This document shows positions 26,266 through 34,200 of a stretch of DNA of 43,240 bases, piece by piece. A program made the translations under genes and the position numbers. The notes below the pieces were generated by a model. The model did not search any database. It saw only the letters and a program-made list of their open reading frames with translations, and was not told the DNA's origin. The DNA comes from Lachnospiraceae bacterium (GTDB lineage: Bacteria > Bacillota > Clostridia > Lachnospirales > Lachnospiraceae): NCBI GenBank assembly GCA_017461865.1, contig JAFTVQ010000119.1:1-43240 (forward strand), given 5' to 3'. Every line of letters starts with the position of its first letter. The first letter of the stretch is position 1.

Positions 26266-27498
26266 TCATATCTCCTTTCCTGAAAATCCTGCTGCCAATA
26301 ACTTATCCAAATGCTGCAGCGATTTCTTTTTTCTCAGCTCACCCGTAATGTTTCCGTTTTCGTCAGTTCCTGTCTCCTCAAACCGGTAAAGCGGCTCCAC
26401 CTCTATCTCACCGTCTTGAAATCCTGTTACCTCCACGATTTCAAGTACTTTTCTGCTCTTATCACGCAATCTTCCGAGATGCACAATAATATCAATTCCT
26501 CCTGCAATCTGTCTCCGTACCGCAGAAAGAGGCATTTCCATTCCCATGAGAATCATAGTCTCCAAACGGTACAACATATCACGGGCACTGTTGGCATGAC
26601 CCGTGGAAAGAGATCCGTCATGACCGGTATTGAGCGCCTGTATCATATCGATTGCTTCCGCGGAACGGACTTCACCGACAATGATCCGGTCCGGACGCAT
26701 ACGGAGAGATGTTTTGATCAGATCCCGGATGGTAATCGGTCTGCAGTCTTCCATGTTGGCATTTCGTGTTTCCAGACGGACCAGATTGTCGATGCCCCGA
26801 ATCTGTAATTCCGCACTGTCCTCAATGGTGATAATTCTTTCTGTCTTAGGAATAAACTCTGACAAAACATTCAAAAATGTCGTTTTCCCGCTTCCGGTTC
26901 CTCCGCTGATAAAAATGTTGTATCCTGCTATAACGAGCTTTTCCAAAAACGCAACCACCTCACGGCTCACGGAACCCATGACCAGCAAATCCTCCACCCC
27001 GATCGGTTTATCCGGAAAACGCCGGATTGTCAGAATCGGCCCGTTCAGCGCCACCGGCGCCAGCACCACATTCACTCTGCTTCCGTTTTCCAGTCTGGCG
27101 TCAACAATCGGAGAACTTTCATTCACTACGCGGTTGGAAGCGGCCACAATCTGCTGAATAATATCCTCCAGTTTTTCTGCAGAAGAAAAATGGTTCTCAT
27201 ATCTGATAAGACCGCCTCCTTTTTCTATAAAAATGCTGTCCGGCCCGTTGACCATAATCTCGGTAATTGCCGTATCCTCTATCAGCTCCTGCAGAACATC
27301 CAGTTTTCGTATGGCATAATAAATTTCGCTGCAGAGTTTTTCTTTTTTCGTATGGGGAATATAACTGTCCTTCCCTTCAGATAAGATCTCTTCCCGGATC
27401 ATTTCAAGAATTTCTTCATCCTCTGTTTCCATACTGTACCGGAGCTTTTCAAACAACCGGTTCTGCACTTTGTTTTTTATTTCTTCATACTGGGTCAA
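26266..27498 (-). CDS. cpaF: CpaF/TadA-family pilus assembly ATPase
   Basis: A 410-residue cytoplasmic hexameric secretion ATPase. Walker A FISGGTGSGKTTFLNVLSEF near residue 200, Asp box (IITIEDSAELQI), Walker B region (RPDRIIVGEVRSAEAIDMIQ) and the His box GHDGSLSTGHANSARDML are all present; the N-terminal domain has ITEIMVNGPDSIFIEK typical of CpaF. It powers Tad/Flp pilus assembly. The start is a TTG at 27498 behind a purine-rich GGAAGG site, overlapping the TadZ gene by 14 nt. Confidence 0.95.
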   Translation of the reverse strand: MTQYEEIKNKVQNRLFEKLRYSMETEDEEILEMIREEILSEGKDSYIPHTKKEKLCSEIYYAIRKLDVLQELIEDTAITEIMVNGPDSIFIEKGGGLIRYENHFSSAEKLEDIIQQIVAASNRVVNESSPIVDARLENGSRVNVVLAPVALNGPILTIRRFPDKPIGVEDLLVMGSVSREVVAFLEKLVIAGYNIFISGGTGSGKTTFLNVLSEFIPKTERIITIEDSAELQIRGIDNLVRLETRNANMEDCRPITIRDLIKTSLRMRPDRIIVGEVRSAEAIDMIQALNTGHDGSLSTGHANSARDMLYRLETMILMGMEMPLSAVRRQIAGGIDIIVHLGRLRDKSRKVLEIVEVTGFQDGEIEVEPLYRFEETGTDENGNITGELRKKKSLQHLDKLLAAGFSGKEI

Positions 27499-28492
27499 TT
27501 TTCTTTCCTTCCTCCATAAGCTGCTTTACAAAATCCGCCAACTCGCTGTGGGTGTACATAGACGCAGCTACCGGAATGTTGTGAAAAACCGGAACGATAC
27601 ACTTGGTCGTACGCTCTAACAGTTTTTCTTTTTTCATGTGATGAAGAAGCCTTTCATACTGGTCCGCTTTTGCCTTGGCCAATCCGTCCTCCGACAGACA
27701 GGTATAAATGTCATCGCACATTTCCAGCAGGGAAAACACTCCCCTTGTCTGTTCCGTCAGATCCAAAAGAAGAACTTCGTAATCGGTCTCTTCCACGATT
27801 CGCCGGATTAGTTTGTGCCAGAGAGTCATATCGATCTCCTCCATATCCGGATGACAAAATACCGGCGGAATATAGTCAAGTCCTCCCACATTTTCCATTA
27901 TGCTCTCCAGTCTCAGCCGAAATTTCCCTTTTTCTTCCTTCAAAAAGAAAAATATGTCCATCAAATCCCGCTTGTATTTTTTTTGCATCATATATTCAAA
28001 TCCCGAGTACGGTTCAAAATTTAAATATAAAACTTTCTTTTCCGCAGCCATAAGCTGTCCCATAGTAAGGGCAAGACAACTTTGGTGCACCGGATGTACC
28101 GGCGAATAAAAGGAAATTATTTTCATATCCCGCCTGCGCTTATAAAATGCACTGTCCTCCGGAAAAACAATTCCTTTATCGCTGCACAATGCCAGCAGAT
28201 CTTTTGTTACCTGTTCCACCGACTGAAATTTGAAGATATGATCCTTTTTTCGCTTTCCGGAAAAATAAAAGACATGCTCCGTTTTCTTTAAAAGCTCTTC
28301 CAGTTCGTAGGACTGCAACATTCCTTCTCCGACAAGGCAAAGGCCGAGATTTCTTTCCGAAGGAATATCCAAAAGCCGATCCACCTTATCAAACGCCTCA
28401 ATTTCAATATCCGACCGGTACTTTTTCCTGAGATATTCGGCAAAAATCTGCACAAATCGAGTCTCCTTATCACATATTGCCACTACCGTCAT
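27485..28492 (-). CDS. TadZ/CpaE-like localisation ATPase with abnormal P-loop
   Basis: 335 residues: a receiver-like N-terminal domain (residues ~1-120, VVAICDKETRFVQIFAEYL) and a MinD/ParA-like domain (~125-320). The place where MinD-type proteins have KGGxGKT/S reads ISFYSPVHPVHQSCLALTMG, with no Lys or Gly, so ATP binding may be lost. TadZ proteins place the Tad machine in the cell, and atypical P-loops are known in this group. The ATG at 28492 follows GGGGAGG by 6 nt and overlaps the stop of the A24 peptidase as ATGA. The upstream ATG at 28507 lies in the ribosome site. Confidence 0.8.
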   Translation of the reverse strand: MTVVAICDKETRFVQIFAEYLRKKYRSDIEIEAFDKVDRLLDIPSERNLGLCLVGEGMLQSYELEELLKKTEHVFYFSGKRKKDHIFKFQSVEQVTKDLLALCSDKGIVFPEDSAFYKRRRDMKIISFYSPVHPVHQSCLALTMGQLMAAEKKVLYLNFEPYSGFEYMMQKKYKRDLMDIFFFLKEEKGKFRLRLESIMENVGGLDYIPPVFCHPDMEEIDMTLWHKLIRRIVEETDYEVLLLDLTEQTRGVFSLLEMCDDIYTCLSEDGLAKAKADQYERLLHHMKKEKLLERTTKCIVPVFHNIPVAASMYTHSELADFVKQLMEEGKKIDPV

Positions 28493-28923
28493 AAAAAACC
28501 TCCCCATATACTTTCACAGATAACTCCCCCCAAAATGGGTATGCTGAAATGAATTACATGTCTGAACTTTTTATTGTTGAATTCTTTGGAAAATTTTAGG
28601 TGATACACCAGAAAAAAAACAGAAATGATTCCTCCGATGAGAAATGTATACAATACTACCGAAACGGCCTTCTCCCATCCGGTAAACAGTGCGCAGACGC
28701 TGAGTAATTTCAGGTCACCGCCTCCGAAGGCCCGTATTTTATAAAAGGGAATCAAAAAGAAAAACAATCCGACGGCAGAAGCCGGATAATAAATCCAAAA
28801 TTGGCCCGCGGGATGAAAAAAACGGTACAGACTTCCTGCGACATATCCCGCCAATATAAGCCGGTTTGGTATGCGAAATGTCCTGACATCAAAAAAAACC
28901 GCCAGAATTAACAAAATATACAA
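28489..28923 (-). CDS. A24-family prepilin peptidase, first gene of the Tad operon
   Basis: 144-residue membrane aspartic protease: aspartate 1 in FFDVRTFRIPNRLILAGY near residue 12 and aspartate 2 in RAFGGGDLKLLSV (GGGD) near 75; five to six helices; no methylase domain. It is taken to be the Flp/TadE prepilin peptidase (TadV-like). No ATG is available. The first usual start codon is a TTG at 28923, 13 nt from the AGGAGG at 28937-28942; an in-frame CTG at 28929 would have the better 7-nt spacing. First gene after the promoter at 29057-29085. Confidence 0.85.
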   Translation of the reverse strand: MYILLILAVFFDVRTFRIPNRLILAGYVAGSLYRFFHPAGQFWIYYPASAVGLFFFLIPFYKIRAFGGGDLKLLSVCALFTGWEKAVSVVLYTFLIGGIISVFFLVYHLKFSKEFNNKKFRHVIHFSIPILGGVICESIWGGFL

Positions 28924-29148
28924 AACCAGTATATCTCCTCCTCTCTTTCTTTATTACATAATAAACGGAAATCGGTTCCGATCTGCCGGGAACCAAGAAC
29001 ATATAACAGGTACCAAAGCGATGCTTCGGCAAGAATTGATTAAGAATGTAAAATGGATTATAACGGAGGGTTTTTTAAATGTAAACCCTTCTTTTTCAAT
29101 TTTTTTATTTTTGGTAATTTTTACTAATGTTTTCTGAATATCTCTCTC
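28924..29148 (-). promoter_or_regulatory. Leader and upstream region of the Tad operon
   Basis: Between BofA and the first Tad gene. It holds the promoter (29057-29085) and a leader of about 120 nt. In the leader two inverted repeats share bases: GGTTCC/GGAACC (28974-28979 and 28989-28994) and ATCGG/CCGAT (28971-28975 and 28978-28982), so only one hairpin can form at a time. No riboswitch class is recognised. No ORF. Confidence 0.45.
29057..29085 (-). promoter_or_regulatory. Sigma-A promoter of the Tad operon, overlapping an inverted repeat
   Basis: Minus strand TTTACA (29085-29080), 17-nt spacer, perfect TATAAT (29062-29057). The 6-bp inverted repeat GGGTTT/AAACCC (29068-29073 and 29083-29088) covers the -35 and half the spacer, a typical repressor position. 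Confidence 0.75.
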
Positions 29149-29184
29149 CAAAAAACAGGCAAACCCCGAGAAATCCCGGAGTTT
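29149..29184 (-). terminator. Terminator after bofA
   Basis: Minus strand: AAACTCCG - 8 nt - CGGGGTTT (one G-T pair) and then TTTTTT after a short gap. It separates the flagellar/bofA unit from the Tad operon promoter. Confidence 0.7.
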
Positions 29185-29218
29185 TGCGTGTCAAACAATC
29201 ATTAATTTTTTCTGACCT

Positions 29219-29488
29219 TCAAAACAAACTGATGCCGAAAAGCAGACAAATTCCCGGAATTCCCAAGATCGCCCCGATCAGCATAGTCCACATATTCATA
29301 CCGACAAACACCGGCACTGACAGGTAAGCAAACAACCGGTTCAGCAGTACAATGGCAATAAAGCTCAAAACACCTCTCTGTACAAACTGCAGAATCAGAT
29401 TATTTTTCCTCCGGAATCCGCCCAAACATAAAACAACCAGACATACGATGATAATGGAAATAAATCCCTGTGAATAGAATGACTGCAC
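29219..29488 (-). CDS. BofA-like inhibitor of pro-sigma-K processing
   Basis: 89 residues, three hydrophobic helices. The N-terminal SIIIVCLVVLCLGGFRRKN and the C-terminal ILGIPGICLLFGISLF with the preceding NMWTMLIGAILG are the BofA pattern. In B. subtilis BofA holds SpoIVFB inactive in the forespore membrane until the checkpoint is passed, so this suggests a spore-forming lineage (established family role, not tested here). The start is a GTG at 29488, 6 nt after AGGAGG. It is 50 nt downstream of fliS with no clear terminator between, so it may be partly transcribed with the flagellar genes. Confidence 0.8.
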   Translation of the reverse strand: MQSFYSQGFISIIIVCLVVLCLGGFRRKNNLILQFVQRGVLSFIAIVLLNRLFAYLSVPVFVGMNMWTMLIGAILGIPGICLLFGISLF

Positions 29489-29538
29489 GATGCACCTCCT
29501 ACCACATTGTATGTCCGGCTGCTCAAAATATTCTTCAA

Positions 29539-30033
29539 TTATACGTAAAATCCTCTGCTGCCACTGCCATCCTCACAGCTGACATTAAGGTTGTTCTTAC
29601 CGTAGGTAAGCCCTGCATACACGGTCTGGGCATGGCCCATAACCGGCGCAGATGTATCGTTTGCTGCATCTGCCTTATAAGTTTCATAGAGCTTTTTCAT
29701 CAATCTTACCGCATCTTCCAGCGGTTCTTTTTTTCGGCTTCCCAAAGCTGCGCCGATTCTTGCACTGACAAAAAAGTACACCTGCAAAATAGACTGCGCC
29801 AACTCCTGTATCTGAGAAGCTTCTGCATTTACGTTGAGGGAGGAAATCAACTCCCCGAGGCAATCGTGCGCTTTTTGCAATTCCTTACAAAATACGGAAA
29901 GTTCCCCGTTTGCATATGCGTTTTCTGCCTCGTCTGTATAGTAAAAAAACAATTCATACAGAATTACTACCAACTGGCTTTGATTTGCCTGAGAAATACG
30001 GAGAGTAAATTCCTGTTTCTTTTCGTCTGTCAT
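29539..30033 (-). CDS. fliS: Flagellin export chaperone FliS-like protein
   Basis: 164 residues. Residues ~1-120 match the FliS four-helix fold (FTLRISQANQSQLVVILYEL, ELSVFCKELQKAHDCLGELI, SLNVNAEASQIQELAQSILQ, YFFVSARIGAALGSRKKE); the C-terminal ~45 residues (DTSAPVMGHAQTVYAGLTYG and on) are an extra low-similarity tail. FliS binds the C-terminus of flagellin and keeps it unpolymerised until export. The gene is 15 nt downstream of the flagellin gene; GAGGTGT precedes the ATG. The tail is not typical and may add binding surface (inference). Confidence 0.85.
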   Translation of the reverse strand: MTDEKKQEFTLRISQANQSQLVVILYELFFYYTDEAENAYANGELSVFCKELQKAHDCLGELISSLNVNAEASQIQELAQSILQVYFFVSARIGAALGSRKKEPLEDAVRLMKKLYETYKADAANDTSAPVMGHAQTVYAGLTYGKNNLNVSCEDGSGSRGFYV

Positions 30034-30047
30034 TCTGACACCTCATC

Positions 30048-31175
30048 TTACTGTAACAACTGTAACATTTCCGACGGTCTCTGGTTTGCCTGTGTCAAAA
30101 TGCTGATTCCCGCCTGATTCAAAACCTGCTGGTTGGTGTATTCTGTCATTTCTTCCGCCATATCCGTATCCATCAATCTGGAGAATGCAGATGTTACATT
30201 TTCGGAAGTAATATCGATGCTGCTCTCCGTATGTTCAAGACGGTTTTCGTACGCACCGATTCGTGCACGGACAGAAGAAATAAATGCATTTGCCTGCTTT
30301 GTCAGCTCAATCGCTTCCTGTGCCCCTTCTTCCGTAGAAATATCAACATCTTCAACGCCCAATGTGCGAAGAGAAACCTCCGGAATACGGATGTCAAGCA
30401 CCTGTCCTTCATTGGCACCGATCTGTACTGTCATCGCGCCCATTCCGGTCAGATCCAATGTCACTTCATTGACGCCTTCTGCCTCAAAAGCATCCGATAC
30501 ATAGAAATTTACTTCAAACTCATTTGCCGCCGTGATTGTCACTCTGTCTCCGTAATAGGAAATGGCAGCATCGGCCGGGAATGCGGTCTCGCTTCCGTCC
30601 ATAAGGAGTGTCACGTCTCCGTCCTGCAGATCAATATTACCGTCTGCATCCCGTCTGAGCGGTGTGGAAATGTTTAATGAATACTCTGCTACCGGGACTT
30701 CGTCGGAATAATAACCGACAGAAATTCCGTTCACATCAGAGTAACCTTTTAAATCGCAATCTCCGTTTAACAGTTTTTTACCGTTAAATTCCGTATCCGT
30801 CATCATACGGTTTAATTCTTCTTTTAATTCCTTAATTTCAGCCTGGATTGCCTGTCTGTCATCGTCTGTTTTCGGCCCGTTTGCCGCCTGAATTGCAAGC
30901 TCATTCATACGCTGAACCATAGACTGCATTTCTGTCAGTGCACCTTCCGCCGTACTTACAACGGAAATCGCGGTGCTGGCATTCTGATTTGCATGCTCCA
31001 AACCTCTGAGCTGTGCATTCATTCTCTTTGCAATGGCAATTCCCGATGGATTTTCCTTCGCATGATTTACTTTATATCCTGTAGATAATCTCTCAGAGGA
31101 TACGTTATATCTTTTTTCATTTACGCCGAGCGCTGCATTGGCAATAATTGCGGATACATTATAATTGATCTTCAT
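30048..31175 (-). CDS. Flagellin
   Basis: 375 residues, exported flagellar filament protein. D0/D1 N-terminal helices: MKINYNVSAIIANAALGVNE, YNVSSERLSTGYKVNHAKEN, PSGIAIAKRMNAQLRGL; D1 contact region MVQRMNELAIQAANG keeps the Arg and Leu of the TLR5-contact motif. Residues ~145-255 are a short hypervariable insert (D2). C-terminal D1/D0: SRLMDTDMAEEMTEYTNQQV, then ISILTQANQRPSEMLQLLQ. The ATG at 31175 is chosen over an in-frame GTG at 31184, which lies inside the AAAGGTG ribosome site. It lies 25 nt downstream of the 1041-residue protein gene and just upstream of fliS. Confidence 0.96.
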   Translation of the reverse strand: MKINYNVSAIIANAALGVNEKRYNVSSERLSTGYKVNHAKENPSGIAIAKRMNAQLRGLEHANQNASTAISVVSTAEGALTEMQSMVQRMNELAIQAANGPKTDDDRQAIQAEIKELKEELNRMMTDTEFNGKKLLNGDCDLKGYSDVNGISVGYYSDEVPVAEYSLNISTPLRRDADGNIDLQDGDVTLLMDGSETAFPADAAISYYGDRVTITAANEFEVNFYVSDAFEAEGVNEVTLDLTGMGAMTVQIGANEGQVLDIRIPEVSLRTLGVEDVDISTEEGAQEAIELTKQANAFISSVRARIGAYENRLEHTESSIDITSENVTSAFSRLMDTDMAEEMTEYTNQQVLNQAGISILTQANQRPSEMLQLLQ

Positions 31176-31200
31176 ATTCTGCACACCTTTCTTTTATTGC

Positions 31201-34200
31201 TTATCCCTCCAACAATGCAATAAATGCTTTTGCTGTCTGATAAAGCTCTTTTGCAGAAGTATGACGTCCCTGTGCTTCTTCTGTCTGTCTCTCTGTTTCA
31301 CCGAGATCTCTCACTCCGGCCTTCATCGGCTTCCCTGCCTGATGTCCGCCTTCATACATACTTTGTTTGATCTCTTCACTATATACAAAATTTATATCGG
31401 CTGTTTTTCCTGTTTCCGATAGGATTTTTTGAACAAAATCTGCTCTTTTTTCCGCAAACTGAGCGGTTTTTTCCTTATCGCTGCATCCCATATATCCGGT
31501 GATAAAATCTCCCTGCAATTTCAATTGTGCCGTGATTTTCTCCCCACCTGCAAGCTCTGCAAAAATGGAAACACTTCCTCTTTCCGCACTGTTTTCAGCG
31601 TCATGCCGGAAACGCACATTGACACTTGTGAGCTGTCCGTCAATCACTGCCGGAAGCTCGTAATTTTCCTCTTTCGCAAGATTTCCCGCCAAAGAAAGCT
31701 GTTTGGAGAGGGAGGAAAGTGCTCTGATATCCAAATAACCCATATCTCCCGACAACATCATTTCTTCCAGACGGTCATTTACAGACTGTTGCACCTCTTC
31801 ATATGCATCCTGCGCATCGGTTGCTGTTGTAAAGTGCTCTGTCATCCGGTTGAGTGCTTCTGTAATATCCGCATCCGCCGATTCCTGCTTTTCGGCAAAT
31901 TCTTTTATTTTTCGGAACATTTCGCCTCTGCGTCCGAGCAGTTTTTCCCCGCCGTGAAGATTGTCCGGCGTAATGGCCTGTCTGTTGGCAAGAAGCATTT
32001 CCACCACCGGATCTTCCGCCGAGATATCCTGTCTCAATAACTGAAGCTGTTCCTCAAGATACGCTCTTTGAAGCTGCTCCGGCGCATCCTGTGTCTGTGA
32101 CAGTTCCATAAGCTCTTCCCATGTGGTATCCATTGTCACATGGTTCTGTGACATAACAACCGGACTCATCATCTCAAGAAGTCCTGTTGCTTTTGTTTCA
32201 TAATAGCGGTTAATCTGATCCGAAATCCGGGTTCCCTTCGCTTCTGCATTCTCAAGCAAACCGAAATTGTCATCCACAACCTGATCGATGCCATGTTTCT
32301 GACCGGTCCGAACTGCGGAAAGCAGGTTTGCAAACGTCAATTCCTGTCCGCTGTTCACAATAGCTCCGATGGCTTTTCCGTCACCTTTTTCTATCTGACG
32401 GATAAGACGGTAAATACCCATATATGTATCCCGTTCCTCGGCAGATATCTGCCCGCTGTGCTCCATTTCATAGAGGAAACGGCTGAATGTTTCCACCCTG
32501 TCTGTCAACTCATTATCCTGTTTTGTAAAATAATCTGTCAGATCGGAAACGGTTTCTTCCAACGGATTGATTCCGTCGCGGATCATCTGTAAGGTAGCGG
32601 ATGGTGTCATTTTATCCAGCAAGAATTTAAGATCTGCATCCGTTGCGCGTACCCGGATAATGTTTTCCCCGGTCAACTCCATCTGATTATATGCAAGTAT
32701 TCTTACCGATCTGCGGTTATCCTCCGTCAGCTCAAAATCTAAATCCTGTAAAATATCATCAATATTGGAAAAAGCATCTTTCAGACGATCTCCCATATCT
32801 GCCCTCGGAGCTGTCATAAGTGCCTCATAACTTTCTCCCGCTTTTTTGTATGTGGATTCTAAAATGCGTCCTTCCTCATACACTCTCTGCAGCGTGAGAT
32901 GTTCTGCCGCGTCCATGACCTTCGGAATTACAGCCGCCGGCATTTGACGGATGGCAGTTGTCTTTTCCATCACATCAAGGAACTGTTCCTGCTTCTGCGC
33001 GTCCCCTGCCGTCAACCCCTGCGTCCGGTTCATCGTCTGTTCTGCCGCTTTTAACTGTTCTACCAGCTTTGTCAGCTCTGCGGTATCGATGGAATAATCA
33101 CTCTTCAATAATATGACATTGGCAGAAACCGTCATCTGTAAGCGCACTTCTTCCAATGTTCTCTGTGCGTGAAGCAAAGCTGCTTCATTTGAAATAACTT
33201 CTGCTTTTCCGCTGTACGCAGCCTGTGCCAGATCTATCTCCCTCTGTGCTCCTGCCAGGTTGCGGATATTTAAAACCTCGCCGGACGATACAACCTGCGC
33301 AAGCGCCTGATCGGAAATACCGTCTACCGTTTCGCGAAGCTGCGCTGCCTGTTTATAAATACCATCCCGGGACAAATCCGCATCTTTCGCCTGTTTTCCC
33401 TCGCGAAGTGCCTGTGCAATATGCGAGAGTGCATCTTCTCTCGTCATCGGAAACTCCATTTTGTTCATACGGTGAAGTTTTTCCAGATTTTCACCGGTAA
33501 GAAGCATTCCTTTGTCCAAAAGCCATTTTGCCTCCGACTGTGTTTCTTCATTAACGGAGAGTCCGGCTTCTTTTATAACCTTTTCAATCTGCGCATTAAG
33601 CTCTTCATAATCGGCTCCCTGCGCCTGTTTTCCGAAATAACCGTTCATATCGTCGGTAAAATAATGCCCGGTTTTTCCGGTATGACTTCCGGATTCCGCA
33701 CTGAATTTTGCCTTATAAATATCGTTAACGGAAAGCTCCGATTCATTTTCAATCAAATACTGTTTCACCGAATCGGAAAGCCCTGTGATTTCCGTGGCAA
33801 GCTCTGACTGTTTCATCGCCTCCGTAACATTTTCCTCGGTAAGCGGAACATCATTTTCCTGAAATGCACCGGCAAGAGACTGCGCATATGCTGCATTTCC
33901 GGCCATGGCTTCCAGCTTCTCCATCGGAATATCTCCGCTGCCGTTAAATCCGGAAACAACGACTCCTGATTTTGCCATCACCGTTTTAATGTGATCCATG
34001 ATCGTGACTGCGTCGCTAACCTGTGTTTTTCCCGGTTTCACGCCCTCTTCCATCATGGAAGAAAAGTCTTCCCCGGACATGGTGGAGGACATGACTGCCA
34101 TATAGTTCTTGTAATCTTCGCCGGAGAGCAGTCCTGCCTGATCTTTCACTTCCTGCGCGCTTTTCGTCTGTTTTCCGTAAGCCTGCTGTTCCTGTGATTT

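Noticed and set aside
28930-29056. Cyclic-di-GMP riboswitch in the Tad leader
   Set aside because: Neither the GEMM-I conserved core nor any class II pattern I could recognise is present; only hairpins are left.
29065-29115. Plus-strand terminator at GGGTTT/AAACCC followed by T-rich sequence
   Set aside because: No plus-strand gene ends there; the repeat fits better as an operator at the Tad promoter.
29470-30117. 215-residue plus-strand ORF opposite fliS
   Set aside because: Overlaps fliS completely and bofA/flagellin ends; no recognisable domain.
31429-32040. 203-residue plus-strand ORF opposite the flagellar-locus protein
   Set aside because: Antisense frame without a ribosome site; composition typical of a shadow ORF.
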